A stretch of DNA of 64,000 bases from Lachnospiraceae bacterium (GCA_017436305.1 JAFSDJ010000100.1:1-64000); one strand, 5' to 3'; numbered from the stretch's first letter, positions 35,030-44,011 are shown. The notes: generated from the letters alone by a model not told the origin. A program made the numbers and translations.

Positions 35030-36496
35030 ATGAGAATAGATGATTTTCGTCAATTAATGCTCTTATGTGACAATGTATGTGACTGGCTTGAGAAGACAAA
35101 ACTGATACTTGGGCCCCATGAAAGAAGACCAACTGCCATTAAATCAGGATTTCATTATGAGCTGCTGAAATTTGCAGTTTATCTGGCTGATGCAGATGGT
35201 AATATTTCACAGGAGGAAATTCATACCATTGGAGATAAGCTGGGTGTATTTCCAAGTGAAAGAGACCTTTGCACATTAAAGTACAGAGAGCATATACCAC
35301 TGGATTTTATAAATTCTATGCCAAGTGCCTTGCATTATGCGGTATTGGCAGATGCGGCTGAAAAAAGAGAAGAACCACCTTATTACAGACAAAAAGCACA
35401 AATTCTTCTGGATATGTACAAGGTGTTTGGAAGCTGCTTTTTGGCCGGGCTTGAAAATGATCCAACGGATGAAACATGTCGTGCTTATACGGCTTTTATT
35501 CAGAAATTAGAAGATCATTTAAGGGAATACGGTGTATTCTGGCAGGGATTTGATAAAGAATTTCAAGTAGATTTAGGAGCCATTGAAATCAGTGCGGATG
35601 GTATGCCTGTGTTTGGGGGACAGGCTCAGACGGAATCCAATTTGAAACAACAGAAAAAAGTGGACAATGATAATACTACTTTAGAAGAGAAACTGGAAGA
35701 ATTTAACAATATGGTAGGTCTTCGGGCAGTAAAAAAAGAAGTAAACAGTCTGATTAATCTTATCCGTATTCAAAGACTTAGAGAATCAAGAGGTTTAAAA
35801 AATACTGCTACTACAAAACATATGGTATTTTCAGGTAACCCGGGTACAGGAAAAACTACAGTGGCAAGAATTTTAGCCGGTATTTATAAAGATTTAGGTG
35901 TGCTGGAGAAAGGACATCTGGTAGAAGTGGACCGCTCCGGATTAGTAAAAGGTTACTTGGGACAAACTGCGGAACGGGTACAGGAAGTGGTGCAGGAAGC
36001 CATGGGTGGCATTTTGTTCATTGACGAAGCCTATACTCTTACTGTAAATAAAGGCGACGGAGACTATGGTCAGGAGGCGGTGGATACACTGCTTAAAGCC
36101 ATGGAGGATAACAGAGATAATCTGATTGTAATTGTTGCCGGTTATCCGGATCTTATGGAGGAATTTCTAGACTCAAATCCGGGACTTAAATCCCGCTTTA
36201 ATAAGTTTGTTTATTTTGAAGATTATACAGCAGAAGAGCAAATGGTAATTCTGGAAAAAATGTGCAAGAAGCAGGATTACATTTTAGCAGAAAGTGCAAA
36301 AAGTTATGCTCAGACGTTCCTGCAAAAACGAACTGAAATGAGACCGGAAAACTTTGCTAATGCAAGAGATGTGCGTAATATGTTAGAACGTGCTATTTCC
36401 AATCAGGCAACCAGATTAATCGGTATGACAAATCCTTCAAAGGAGGATCTGATTACCATTGAGGCGGCGGATTTTATGGAGATTGAGGAGATATAG
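35030..36496 (+). CDS. AAA+ ATPase of the CbbX/SpoVK family with TerB-like N-terminus
   Basis: In this 488-residue protein, residues about 40-150 resemble a TerB-like helical domain (LLKFAVYLADADGNISQEE). After a linker comes a CbbX/SpoVK-type AAA+ domain (about 230-480) with VFSGNPGTGKTTVARILAGI, the pore-like loop GYLGQTAERV, Walker B GGILFIDEAYTL and a sensor region ending FANARDVRNMLERAI. These motors remodel protein partners; the client here is unknown. The gene is monocistronic, with a large terminator after it. The start is uncertain: ATG 35030 or TTG 35021. Confidence 0.88.
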   Translation: MRIDDFRQLMLLCDNVCDWLEKTKLILGPHERRPTAIKSGFHYELLKFAVYLADADGNISQEEIHTIGDKLGVFPSERDLCTLKYREHIPLDFINSMPSALHYAVLADAAEKREEPPYYRQKAQILLDMYKVFGSCFLAGLENDPTDETCRAYTAFIQKLEDHLREYGVFWQGFDKEFQVDLGAIEISADGMPVFGGQAQTESNLKQQKKVDNDNTTLEEKLEEFNNMVGLRAVKKEVNSLINLIRIQRLRESRGLKNTATTKHMVFSGNPGTGKTTVARILAGIYKDLGVLEKGHLVEVDRSGLVKGYLGQTAERVQEVVQEAMGGILFIDEAYTLTVNKGDGDYGQEAVDTLLKAMEDNRDNLIVIVAGYPDLMEEFLDSNPGLKSRFNKFVYFEDYTAEEQMVILEKMCKKQDYILAESAKSYAQTFLQKRTEMRPENFANARDVRNMLERAISNQATRLIGMTNPSKEDLITIEAADFMEIEEI

Positions 36497-36524
36497 TAAA
36501 GCAGTATATGGTTGTCAATAGGAC

Positions 36525-36605
36525 GAACATATAAAAAGAACAAGCCATTTGTGACCTATAACACTAGTTTAAAAGGTCACAAATGGCTTGCTTTTTTATA
36601 TGTTC
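36525..36605. terminator. Long bidirectional terminator
   Basis: CAAGCCATTTGTGACCT (36541-36557) pairs perfectly with its inverse at 36574-36590. The flanks GAACATATAAAAAG and CTTTTTTATATGTTC extend the symmetry and give T-runs on both strands. It separates the AAA+ gene from the convergent small gene. Confidence 0.9.
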
Positions 36606-36623
36606 TGTTCCTAGTTGATGAAT

Positions 36624-37043
36624 CTAAGAGGTAGTGATTTCTGTGGTGGTAGTTTCTGTGTTAGTTGGTTCACTGGCGGTCATTTCTACTTCGTCTTTGG
36701 TGGTATTTACTACGGTGGAAACAACGATTGTTTCCGAGGTGGAGCTGGTGTTTTTGCTTTTGGAATCAGTGCTGTTTGCCTTGGTGCGATTTAGCTCTTT
36801 TTGGTATTTTTCGATGAGCTTGTTGTGATTGTCAATAGAATGACAGAAGCTTAGAGCTGTATCGTCTAAGGCTTTGCTATTTTTGTAAGAGTTGTAGATG
36901 TACTCTCCTAATTTTTTATAGTCGTTTTTAATATCACTTTTCTCTGAAAGGATTTTTGCGTTTAATTTTGTATATTCCACTGCCTCTCCGGTTTTGTCAT
37001 AAGCTGTTTTTGCAAATGCTTCAAATGTGTCACGAAATGCCAT
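36624..37043 (-). CDS. Small coiled-coil protein of unknown function
   Basis: This 139-residue protein has a helical, charged N-terminal two thirds (FRDTFEAFAKTAYDKTGEAV, YKKLGEYIYNSYKNSK), likely a coiled coil, and a C-terminal tail of about 45 residues almost entirely Thr, Ser, Val and Glu. There is no signal peptide and no transmembrane helix. The N-terminus (YTKLNAKILSEKSDIKNDYK) resembles small clostridial proteins that in other versions end in a zinc ribbon; here the ribbon is absent. ATG 37043 is preceded by AGGAGG on its strand. Function is not known. Confidence 0.75.
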   Translation of the reverse strand: MAFRDTFEAFAKTAYDKTGEAVEYTKLNAKILSEKSDIKNDYKKLGEYIYNSYKNSKALDDTALSFCHSIDNHNKLIEKYQKELNRTKANSTDSKSKNTSSTSETIVVSTVVNTTKDEVEMTASEPTNTETTTTEITTS

Positions 37044-37173
37044 AATGATTCCTCCTGATAGTGTGCAAAATATGATAAAATATATTTTTGATTATAGCAT
37101 CTGTTATGGTGGGTTTCAATATTGGGTAGGAGAAGTTAAGGGAAATTTAATAGAAATAGAGTAAAAAAAACTC

Positions 37174-37202
37174 TTGACAGAAAAAAAACATTGAGCTAAA
37201 GT
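37174..37202 (+). promoter_or_regulatory. Promoter of the tryptophan transporter operon
   Basis: TTGACA at 37174-37179 and TAAAGT at 37197-37202, spacer 17 bp, directly upstream of the T-box leader. Confidence 0.7.
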
Positions 37203-37208
37203 AAAGTC

Positions 37209-37488
37209 AGTAAAAAAAATAAAAATAAACCTTTGAGAAAGAGAAGTAGTCATTAGAAATTTTTACAGAGAGCTGCAGATGGTGAGATTGTAGCAAAGGG
37301 AATTTTGATGAATGGGCTTTTGAGGCCGGTCTGAAGTAACAGTAGGCGCCGGCGGGATTTCACACCCGTTATCCAGGTGACATGTATGATAGTACATGAT
37401 AAAAGTGGACTTACGTCAATTTGAGTGGTACCGCGATAATAACAAGTTTATTACCGTCTCAAGCATATGCTTGAGGCGGTTTTCTTTT
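37209..37488 (+). promoter_or_regulatory. T-box leader, tryptophan specifier
   Basis: The leader contains a stem I with AGAGAGCTGCAGATGGTGAG (AG bulge and distal loop). A specifier region GATGAA-TGG-GCTTTTGAG follows, with TGG at 37313-37315. Next is the conserved T-box GAGTGGTACCGCG (37423-37435), then a terminator (37453-37488). Uncharged tRNA-Trp should bind the specifier and the T-box bulge and favour antitermination, so the transporter is made when tryptophan is short. The TGG assignment follows the usual GAA-NNN spacing and agrees with the genes downstream. Confidence 0.92.
37453..37488 (+). terminator. T-box-controlled terminator
   Basis: ACCGTCTCAAGCA pairs with TGCTTGAGGCGGT (one G-U), followed by TTTCTTTT. 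Confidence 0.9.
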
Positions 37489-37515
37489 CTTAAAGGGACA
37501 AAAGGAGAGAATGTT

Positions 37516-38658
37516 ATGAAAAAGAAAGTAATCGCAATTGTATTATCCATGTTAGTAGCAGCTAACCTAGTAGCATGCGGACAGACAACGGAAGAAGCAA
37601 CTGATACTCAGCAATTAACAACTGAGGCAGAAACAACAGAAGAAACAATCGAAGAAGAATCTAAGGCAAAAACAACGGAAACTACAAAGCAGGAAACAGT
37701 AAGTGAAAATGAAACAGAAGTAAATGCAGAGTTAGTTGAAGGTAACTACACTATTGGTATTTCTCAGTTTGCAGAGCATGGCTCATTAGATAACTGTAAG
37801 GAGGGTTTTCTTGCTGGGCTTGCAGAAGAAGGTTTCGTTGAAGGAGAAAATTTGACCGTATTATTTGACAATGCACAGGCTGATACAGGAACAGCCAGCA
37901 CAATAGCTGATAACTATGTATCTCAGGGTGTAGATATGATTTGCGGTATTGCTACACCTTCCGCAATGAGTGCCTATAACTCCACAATGAATTCAGAGAT
38001 TCCGGTTATTTTTACAGCTGTATCCGACCCGGTAGCAGCAGGTCTTGCCAATGAGGATGGTACACCGGTTGGAAATATTACAGGAACTTCAGATTATCTG
38101 GCAGTTACGAAGCAGCTTGAAATGATTCGTCAGGTATTACCGGATGCAAAAAAAATCGGTATTATTTATACTACAAGTGAAACAAATTCAGAAAGCACCA
38201 TAGAAGAATATAAAGCGCATGCAGCTGAATATGGTTTTGAAATTGTAGATACCGGAATTAATACCATTGCTGATGTAGAGTTAGCGGCAGCTGATTTAGT
38301 AGGTAAAGTAGACTGTATTACAAATCTAACAGATAACACAGTTGTTTCAGCATTACAGACAGAGTTAGCAGTAGCTAATGCAAAGAATATTCCGGTATTC
38401 GGTTCAGAAGTAGAGCAGGTAAAAAATGGATGCGTGGCTTCCATGGGACTGGAATATTATGAGCTTGGAAAACAGACAGGACATATGGCAGCAAAAGTAT
38501 TAAAAGGAGAAGCGAAAGCATCAGAGTTAAATTATGAGACAATTTCAGAAGCAAGTCTCTATGTAAATACAGAAGCAGCAAATAAAATTGGTCTGACACT
38601 TTCTGAGGAATTTATAAATGGTGCTTACCAGGTATTTGATACTATTGTTGTAGAATAG
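37516..38658 (+). CDS. trpX: ABC transporter substrate-binding lipoprotein, tryptophan (TrpX-type)
   Basis: This 380-residue lipoprotein has lipobox NLVAC (Cys21), a Thr/Glu-rich linker (about 22-75) and an ABC_sub_bind (PF04392) domain: YTIGISQFAEHGSLDNCKEG, MICGIATPSAMSAYN, VIFTAVSDPVAAGL and KKIGIIYTTSETNSES. This family with the two next genes is the TrpXYZ-type system known from T-box regulons. The Trp T-box in front makes tryptophan or a close precursor the likely ligand. The ATG at 37516 is served by AAAGGAGAG; the frame is open further up into the leader. Confidence 0.88.
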   Translation: MKKKVIAIVLSMLVAANLVACGQTTEEATDTQQLTTEAETTEETIEEESKAKTTETTKQETVSENETEVNAELVEGNYTIGISQFAEHGSLDNCKEGFLAGLAEEGFVEGENLTVLFDNAQADTGTASTIADNYVSQGVDMICGIATPSAMSAYNSTMNSEIPVIFTAVSDPVAAGLANEDGTPVGNITGTSDYLAVTKQLEMIRQVLPDAKKIGIIYTTSETNSESTIEEYKAHAAEYGFEIVDTGINTIADVELAAADLVGKVDCITNLTDNTVVSALQTELAVANAKNIPVFGSEVEQVKNGCVASMGLEYYELGKQTGHMAAKVLKGEAKASELNYETISEASLYVNTEAANKIGLTLSEEFINGAYQVFDTIVVE

Positions 38659-38734
38659 GAATAGTTCGAATAGAAACTGGTTTATAGTCGGTTAAGTGAG
38701 AACAGTTACGTAGATTAACTTTGGAGGAAATGTT

Positions 38735-39625
38735 TTGATTTTATTATTAAGTGTATTTGAACAAGGACTTATTTACGCCATAATGGCGCTTGGAGTATAT
38801 ATTACCTATAAAATATTGGACTTTCCGGATTTAACTGTAGATGGTAGTTTCCCTATGGGAGCCGCCATTACTGCAGTTTTAATCAGCAAAGACTTGAATC
38901 CGTTGATTACCTTGCCTATCAGTTTTATTGTAGGGGCATTTATTGGAATGCTTACTGGTGTAATTCATGTGAAACTAAGAGTCAGAGATTTGTTGTCCGG
39001 TATTATTATGATGACAGCTCTTTATACAGTAAATTTAAGAATTGCCGGAAGGGCAAACCTGCCAATTTATAATAAACAGAATATTTTTGATAATGATTTT
39101 GTAAATAGTATTTTTCCACAAACCCTGGCTAACTTTAAAACCTTTATTCTTATTTTCATTATTACAATGATTACCAAATATATATTAGACTGGTATCTTC
39201 ATACAAAATCGGGTTATCTGCTAAGGGCAGTAGGGGATAACGATTCCATCGTAACAAGTCTTGGAATAGACAAGGGCTTTGTAAAGATTGTTGGCTTATC
39301 CATTGCTAATGGATTGGTTGCGTTAAGCGGATGCTTATTTGCACAACAACAAAGATATTATGATGCTTCATTTGGAACCGGTACTGTAGTAATCGGTCTT
39401 GCCAGTGTTATTATTGGCACCAGCCTGTTTAAGAAAATCACATTATTAAGGGTGACATCCAGTGTAGTGATTGGTTCACTTATTTACAAAGGCTGTGTAG
39501 CCCTGGCAATCAGAATGGGCTTGCAGTCCACCGATTTAAAATTAGTAACAGCAGTATTATTCCTTCTCATTTTAGTGGCGGGAATGGACAGAAAGAAGAA
39601 GGTGAAGACAGATGCTAGAGCTTAA
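38735..39625 (+). CDS. trpY: ABC transporter permease, tryptophan (TrpY-type)
   Basis: This 296-residue permease of the branched-chain amino acid type has about eight helices, with ALGVYITYKILDFPDLTVDG near the N-terminus and LRAVGDNDSIVTSLGI in the cytoplasmic coupling region. The TTG start is set by GGAGG seven bases upstream (38723-38727). Overlap of 14 bp with the ATPase gene indicates coupling. Confidence 0.9.
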   Translation: MILLLSVFEQGLIYAIMALGVYITYKILDFPDLTVDGSFPMGAAITAVLISKDLNPLITLPISFIVGAFIGMLTGVIHVKLRVRDLLSGIIMMTALYTVNLRIAGRANLPIYNKQNIFDNDFVNSIFPQTLANFKTFILIFIITMITKYILDWYLHTKSGYLLRAVGDNDSIVTSLGIDKGFVKIVGLSIANGLVALSGCLFAQQQRYYDASFGTGTVVIGLASVIIGTSLFKKITLLRVTSSVVIGSLIYKGCVALAIRMGLQSTDLKLVTAVLFLLILVAGMDRKKKVKTDARA

Positions 39626-40385
39626 AAATATTGATAAATACTATAATCCCGGCTCCGTAAATGAACTTTGTCTTTTTAAAGAGTTTAATCTTACCATCGA
39701 GAAAGGGCAGTTTGTGGCAGTAGTAGGAAGTAACGGTTCCGGAAAAACATCTTTGTTAAATATTATTTGTGGAAGTATTGATGTGGATCAGGGAAATATT
39801 ATTGTAAATGGCACTGATATTACTGGAAAAAAAGATTATTTAAGACACCGTAAGATTGGCAGGGTATATCAGGATCCTTCCAAAGGAACCTGTCCTGGTA
39901 TGACAATTTTAGAAAACTTGTCCATAGCAGACAATAAAGGCAAGGCTTATGGCCTGACAGCCGGGGTAAAGAAAAGCAGAATTGCACATTACAAAAAACT
40001 TTTGGCACAGTTAAACTTAGGCCTGGAAGATAAGCTTTATACAAAAGTCGGTGCTCTTTCCGGCGGTCAGAGACAGGCAGTTTCACTGCTTATGGCAACA
40101 ATGACACCTATTGACTTTTTGATTTTAGATGAACATACGGCAGCTCTGGACCCGAAAACAGCCGAAATTATTATGGAACTTACTGATAAAATTGTGCAGG
40201 AAAAGAAAGTTACCACCATTATGGTAACGCATAATTTACGTTATGCGGTAGAGTACGGTAACAGACTGATTATGATGCATGAAGGTAAGGCAATTCTGGA
40301 TAAAACAGATGCTGAGAAAGAAGATATTAATGTTGATGAAATTATGAAAATATTTAATCAGATTAGTGTAGAGTGTGGAAATTAA
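39612..40385 (+). CDS. trpZ: ABC transporter ATP-binding protein, tryptophan (TrpZ-type)
   Basis: This 257-residue ABC ATPase has Walker A GSNGSGKTS, Q-loop VYQDPSKGT, signature LSGGQRQA, Walker B FLILDEHTAALDP and the switch His in VTHN. The Walker B is followed by His (DEHTAALDP) where most ABC proteins have DEPT; this DEHTAALDP form is usual in this subfamily. It energises the TrpXY importer. A bidirectional terminator follows (40457-40490). Confidence 0.9.
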   Translation: MLELKNIDKYYNPGSVNELCLFKEFNLTIEKGQFVAVVGSNGSGKTSLLNIICGSIDVDQGNIIVNGTDITGKKDYLRHRKIGRVYQDPSKGTCPGMTILENLSIADNKGKAYGLTAGVKKSRIAHYKKLLAQLNLGLEDKLYTKVGALSGGQRQAVSLLMATMTPIDFLILDEHTAALDPKTAEIIMELTDKIVQEKKVTTIMVTHNLRYAVEYGNRLIMMHEGKAILDKTDAEKEDINVDEIMKIFNQISVECGN

Positions 40386-40456
40386 TGATACATGTAAGCA
40401 GGCCAGACATTGATAGTCCATTATTGTGATGGTGGATTTCAGTGTAGCAATAAAAG

Positions 40457-40490
40457 GGCGGGTGGGATTATTCCCACTCGCCATATTTTT
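40457..40490. terminator. Bidirectional terminator between trpZ and pyrI
   Basis: GGCGGGTGGGA (40457-40467) pairs with TCCCACTCGCC (40472-40482, one G-U), followed by ATATTTTT, and on the other strand by TTTTATTG. It includes the last codons of pyrI. Confidence 0.85.
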
Positions 40491-40899
40491 CTTCGCAATA
40501 TTTACAACGGTATATCTCCTTTTTTTCGTCAGTCAGTACGAAAATGTGAGGAAGCTCCTGTTCAATAGAAGTAATACATCTTGGATTTTTACATTTAATC
40601 ACATTGTGAACTTCCTTAGGAAGCACCAAATCTTTTTTTGCAACAATGTTTCCGTCTTTAATCACATTAACAGTAATGTTATGGTCAATAAATCCTAAAA
40701 TATCCAAATTTAACTTATTAATATCACATTCTACCTTTAATATATCCTTTGCCCCCATTTTTTCGCTTTTTGCATTTTTGATAATGGCTACAGGGCAGTC
40801 CAATTTGTCTAATTTTAAGTGATGATAGATGGAAAGGCTCTTTCCTGCTTTAATATGGTCTAATACAAAGCCTTCTTCAATTTTACCTACGTTTAGCAT
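40468..40899 (-). CDS. pyrI: Aspartate carbamoyltransferase regulatory subunit
   Basis: This 143-residue protein is PyrI. The N-terminal allosteric domain is LNVGKIEEGFVLDHIKAGKS. The C-terminal zinc domain has CKNPRC (Cys-x4-Cys) and CKYC (Cys-x2-Cys). It binds nucleotides and transmits feedback control to PyrB. Regulatory subunits are usual in enterobacteria, archaea and some clostridia but absent in Bacillus. The ATG at 40899 is preferred because GAGGTG is six bases upstream. It follows pyrB in the same operon. Confidence 0.95.
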   Translation of the reverse strand: MLNVGKIEEGFVLDHIKAGKSLSIYHHLKLDKLDCPVAIIKNAKSEKMGAKDILKVECDINKLNLDILGFIDHNITVNVIKDGNIVAKKDLVLPKEVHNVIKCKNPRCITSIEQELPHIFVLTDEKKEIYRCKYCEEKYGEWE

Positions 40900-40964
40900 A
40901 TTTTTCACCTCATGTTATATTTTTGAGTAAAAATGTTAGCTATAACTAACATTTTGGAAAATGG

Positions 40965-41876
40965 TTATACGAGCTCAAGCAGTGTTAAAATAAGTGCCAT
41001 TCTTACATAAACACCATACTGAACCTGTTTAAAATAAACAGCTCTTTCGTCATCATCTACTTCAACAGAAATTTCATTTACTCTTGGAAGTGGGTGAAGA
41101 ATTAACATATCCGGTTTTGCAAGCTCCATTTTGGCTTTATTTAAAATATAAAAATCCTTTAAACGTACATAATCCTCTTCATTAAAGAAACGTTCTCTTT
41201 GGACTCTTGTCATATAAAGCAAATCCAGTTCTCCGATGACATCTTCAAGACGGATAACCTCTTGGTAAGAAATTCCTTTTTCCTGAAGCATTTCCGTAAT
41301 ATAATCAGGAACGCGTAATTCATCAGGAGAAATAAATACAAATTTTATGTTTTTGTAGCGAACTAAAGCATGAATCAAGGAGTGAACCGTTCTGCCAAAT
41401 TTTAAATCACCACATAAGCCAATGGTAAAATTATCAAGTCGTCCTTTTAAAGAGCGAATTGTCAGTAAATCTGTTAATGTCTGAGTTGGATGCTGGTGTC
41501 CGCCATCGCCGGCATTAATTACCGGAATATGAGATTTCATGGAAGCAACCATTGGAGCACCTTCCTTTGGATGGCGCATGGCGCAAATGTCTGCATAGCA
41601 GGAAATCATACGAATGGTATCCGATACACTTTCTCCTTTTGCAGCAGAAGAAGAGCTTGCATCAGAAAAACCGATTACATGTCCGCCTAAATTATACATA
41701 GCAGCTTCAAAACTTAATCTTGTACGGGTACTTGGCTCATAAAAGCAGGTAGCCAGTTTTTTTCCTTCACATTTTTTTGAATACTTTTCGGGATTTCTTT
41801 CGATATCTCCGGCTAAATCAAAAAGCTTGTCTAATTCTTCCACGGAAAAATCCAGTGGACTCATTAAATGTCTCAT
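40965..41876 (-). CDS. pyrB: Aspartate carbamoyltransferase catalytic subunit
   Basis: This 303-residue enzyme joins carbamoyl phosphate to aspartate, the committed step of pyrimidine synthesis. Motifs are [13 protein letters not shown] (carbamoyl phosphate loop), a Ser-Lys flexible loop in [25 protein letters not shown] and [17 protein letters not shown] just before ATG 41876 fixes the start; the frame extends 28 codons upstream but without a site. Other pyr genes are not in the window. Confidence 0.96.
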   Translation of the reverse strand: MRHLMSPLDFSVEELDKLFDLAGDIERNPEKYSKKCEGKKLATCFYEPSTRTRLSFEAAMYNLGGHVIGFSDASSSSAAKGESVSDTIRMISCYADICAMRHPKEGAPMVASMKSHIPVINAGDGGHQHPTQTLTDLLTIRSLKGRLDNFTIGLCGDLKFGRTVHSLIHALVRYKNIKFVFISPDELRVPDYITEMLQEKGISYQEVIRLEDVIGELDLLYMTRVQRERFFNEEDYVRLKDFYILNKAKMELAKPDMLILHPLPRVNEISVEVDDDERAVYFKQVQYGVYVRMALILTLLELV

Positions 41877-41958
41877 AATTTTGTCTCCCTTGTGTTGTAT
41901 TGTGTTCTCTTCAAAGTATTTGAGTTTTTTTGTTTTTACATTCCTAATACAAGTCCGC

Positions 41959-41992
41959 AAAAAATCGAAGAGAAATGAATCCCTTCGATTTT
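41959..41992 (-). terminator. Terminator or attenuator between the nitroreductase gene and pyrB
   Basis: On the minus strand AAAATCGAAG pairs with CTTCGATTTT and is followed by more T. It may end the nitroreductase transcript, or control read-through into pyrBI. Confidence 0.75.
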
Positions 41993-42000
41993 ATTTAATA

Positions 42001-42540
42001 TCACTGGAATGAAAGCAAATCTTCCACCGGCTTTCTTTTCGGCGCCACAGGTGCTTCATCAGGATAGCCAACAGGAATGAGTGCGATTAATTCACGATCT
42101 TCTGGAATTTGTAATAAATCTACGATTTTTGATTCATCAAAGATTCCCATAATAACAGTACCCAGTCCTTTTTCATAAGCAGCAAGACAAAAAGTCTGAG
42201 AAGCAACACCGGCATCAAACATCTGCCATGTATCTTTTCTAGGAGTAGTAAAAGAACCATCTCTTTCATAACCACATCTGTTCTTTAGAACGGTTACTGC
42301 AATTAACATAGGAGCATTTTTAATGATAACTCCATTATTAGGAAAAGAAGAAGTGCAGTCATCTGCAATTTTATCCTTTAATTCACCTTCCACTGCTATG
42401 TAACGGATGGTCTGGGAATGTTTCCAGCTTGGTGCATAAGAAGCTGTTTCAATAACAGAGGCAAGTAAGTCATGGCTTACTAAATCCGGTTTAAACTTGC
42501 GGATGCTTCTGCGTCCTTTAATACAATCTGTTGCGATCAT
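42001..42540 (-). CDS. Nitroreductase family flavoprotein
   Basis: This 179-residue protein begins with the FMN-binding GRRSIRKFKPD motif and continues ASYAPSWKHSQTIRYIAVE, DAGVASQTFCLAAYEKGLGT and ALIPVGYPDEAP, all typical of the nitroreductase fold. Such enzymes reduce nitro or quinone compounds with NAD(P)H. The substrate here is unknown. AAGGAGGGC precedes the ATG. It lies upstream of pyrB on the same strand, separated by a hairpin. Confidence 0.9.
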   Translation of the reverse strand: MIATDCIKGRRSIRKFKPDLVSHDLLASVIETASYAPSWKHSQTIRYIAVEGELKDKIADDCTSSFPNNGVIIKNAPMLIAVTVLKNRCGYERDGSFTTPRKDTWQMFDAGVASQTFCLAAYEKGLGTVIMGIFDESKIVDLLQIPEDRELIALIPVGYPDEAPVAPKRKPVEDLLSFQ

Positions 42541-42682
42541 AAAATAGCCCTCCTTTTATCCATATCATATATACAAAACATACTTTGTTGTGGGTATCTG
42601 AAAAACCCGTTAAATAATAATAGCATACAAAGGACCAGCTTTCAATGCAGAAGTTACATTATTTTGTGAAAATTTATACACT

Positions 42683-42715
42683 GTTACTGTTCACTCGTAT
42701 CTCGTAAACAGTAAC
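42683..42715 (-). repeat. Short palindromic repeat, GTTAC...GTAAC family, copy D
   Basis: This 33-bp unit begins GTTACTGTTCACTCG and ends CGTAAACAGTAAC. It differs from copy B (12566) at only two positions. It lies in the 255-bp divergent gap between the nitroreductase and PH-domain genes. Confidence 0.85.
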
Positions 42716-42795
42716 TATACACTTGACATTTACGGAAAAAGAAGTCAAAATGAAGCAAAAGAATTATAAATAAGTAAAAGAAAGGGATATACATC

Positions 42796-43161
42796 ATGGA
42801 ATTTAGTGAAAGAAAAAGAATATTATTTTTTGGTTTACCTTGGACATTCACCAAATATACAGTAAAAGAAGATATAATTAATATTAGATCCGGGTTACTG
42901 AAAACAATTGAGGATGATTGTTATATGTACAAAATTCAGGATGTACAGTTAGAAACGTCTTTATTTGAAAGAATGTTTGGACTTGGCACCGTTGTATGCT
43001 TTACAGGCGATACAACACACCAAAAGTTGAATCTGGTGCATATTAAAAATGCTAAGGCTATTAAGGATTTTATATTAGAAGCTTCCGAGAAAGCCAGAAT
43101 GAAGAGACGTACTTTAAATACTTTAGATATTGGAAGTGATGCTATAAATGAACTGGATTAA
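42796..43161 (+). CDS. Bacterial PH-domain protein
   Basis: This 121-residue protein is predicted to be a single bacterial pleckstrin-homology-like domain. Beta strands in LPWTFTKYTVKEDIINIRSG and DDCYMYKIQDVQLETSLFER, then GLGTVVCFTGDT, match the YdbS/YdbT type, without the membrane helices usual there. Function is unknown. ATG 42796 is preceded by AAAGGG. A terminator follows. Confidence 0.7.
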   Translation: MEFSERKRILFFGLPWTFTKYTVKEDIINIRSGLLKTIEDDCYMYKIQDVQLETSLFERMFGLGTVVCFTGDTTHQKLNLVHIKNAKAIKDFILEASEKARMKRRTLNTLDIGSDAINELD

Positions 43162-43171
43162 TATAGAAAAA

Positions 43172-43201
43172 AGCGGTCGTAAAGAACGGCCGCTCTTTTC
43201 T
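43172..43201 (+). terminator. Terminator of the PH-domain gene
   Basis: AGCGGTCGT pairs with ACGGCCGCT (one G-U), then CTTTTCTTTT. It stands just before the end of a convergent gene. Confidence 0.85.
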
Positions 43202-43215
43202 TTTAGGGAGGATAT

Positions 43216-43602
43216 TTAGGAATTACGGTTTAAGATGTATTCATATAACAGACCGGCACCAAACCAATAAGGGGCATAGTCTAAACGAATGACACCATCA
43301 ATGTTGTAAGGAGAGTGTTCGTAATTCCAAGGGCACAAATTGTTCTTTTTAAGGAACTTGCCTGTGATAAATTCAGTTAGAAAAATACAAAAGGTATATA
43401 CACTGCCACGAAGTAAAAAGGATTTTCCTTTTAGAAGTTTGGAAATAGGCTTTAAAAATACTGCCATTCCGTAGATTGGAAACATCCACAGGGAAGTATT
43501 GCCTTTTAGTCGTCTGTCAGAACCTTTCATATTTGAAGTGGCTGTAAAAATGATTTCAAGGCACCAGCCAATTGTGCCACATTCAATAAATTTTTTTATC
43601 AT
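43216..43602 (-). CDS. CmpB-like (ABC-transporter type IV) small membrane protein
   Basis: This 128-residue protein has three or four hydrophobic segments. It has GTIGWCLEIIFTA, NTSLWMFPIYGMAVFLKPI and a C-terminal PWNYEHSPYNIDGVIRLDYA typical of PF06541 (putative ABC transporter CmpB). The function of the family is not settled. The frame stays open to 43758, but the added residues come from the foldback element. The ATG at 43602 gives the family start (MIKKFIECG). Its ribosome site is weak, so the start is moderately sure. Confidence 0.75.
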   Translation of the reverse strand: MIKKFIECGTIGWCLEIIFTATSNMKGSDRRLKGNTSLWMFPIYGMAVFLKPISKLLKGKSFLLRGSVYTFCIFLTEFITGKFLKKNNLCPWNYEHSPYNIDGVIRLDYAPYWFGAGLLYEYILNRNS

Positions 43603-43702
43603 ATGGATAGTATTTGCCTGTATTTTAAAAATATACATAAAATCTGTAAAAATGATATGGCATGAGGTGGGAAAATGGTATATGATAAAGGATGAGTTGT
43701 GA

Positions 43703-43933
43703 GGAACTTTGTAGATTGGGAAAATTGCACAAGTTGTGGGGATATTTTCGGTTGTCATTCTCAGTCAGACCCGATATGCCAAACATTCCAATGAGCCTTA
43801 AGCAAAAATGTGTCAGCAATGGCTTCCACATTTTTTAAGTCTCATTTCTATGGCATATAATGGTCTGACAGAGAATGATAACCGGCAATATCCCGGCAAA
43901 TGTTATGGAATTTTCCCAATCTACAAATTTCCG
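43703..43933. mobile_element. Foldback (MITE-like) element of about 230 bp
   Basis: Two arms of about 115 bases are inverted copies of each other, with about four of five positions matching and a few short gaps. Matching blocks include TTTGTAGATTGGGAAAATT (43708-43726) versus its inverse ending 43929, TCATTCTC with GTCAGAC (about 43755-43770) versus GTCTGAC with GAGAATGA (43863-43878), ATATGCCA/TGGCATAT, ATGAG-CTTAA and AAAATGTG. It lies between the CmpB-like gene and folC. No target-site duplication was recognised and it encodes no protein. Confidence 0.7.
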
Positions 43934-44011
43934 CCAAGGGATTATGGAACTTTGGTAAAGGTCTGCGAAGATTTAGAGTTGACGTTAGTGTCAGAAGAAA
44001 GGAGCCACCGT

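Noticed and set aside
37396..37515. N-terminal extension of TrpX
   Set aside because: The open frame runs through the T-box and terminator; the real start has an AAAGGAGAG site and a lipoprotein signal.
43603..43831. Longer N-terminus for the CmpB-like protein and a separate minus-strand frame
   Set aside because: The extra residues are read from the foldback element and occur mirrored on the other strand; the family start is at 43602.
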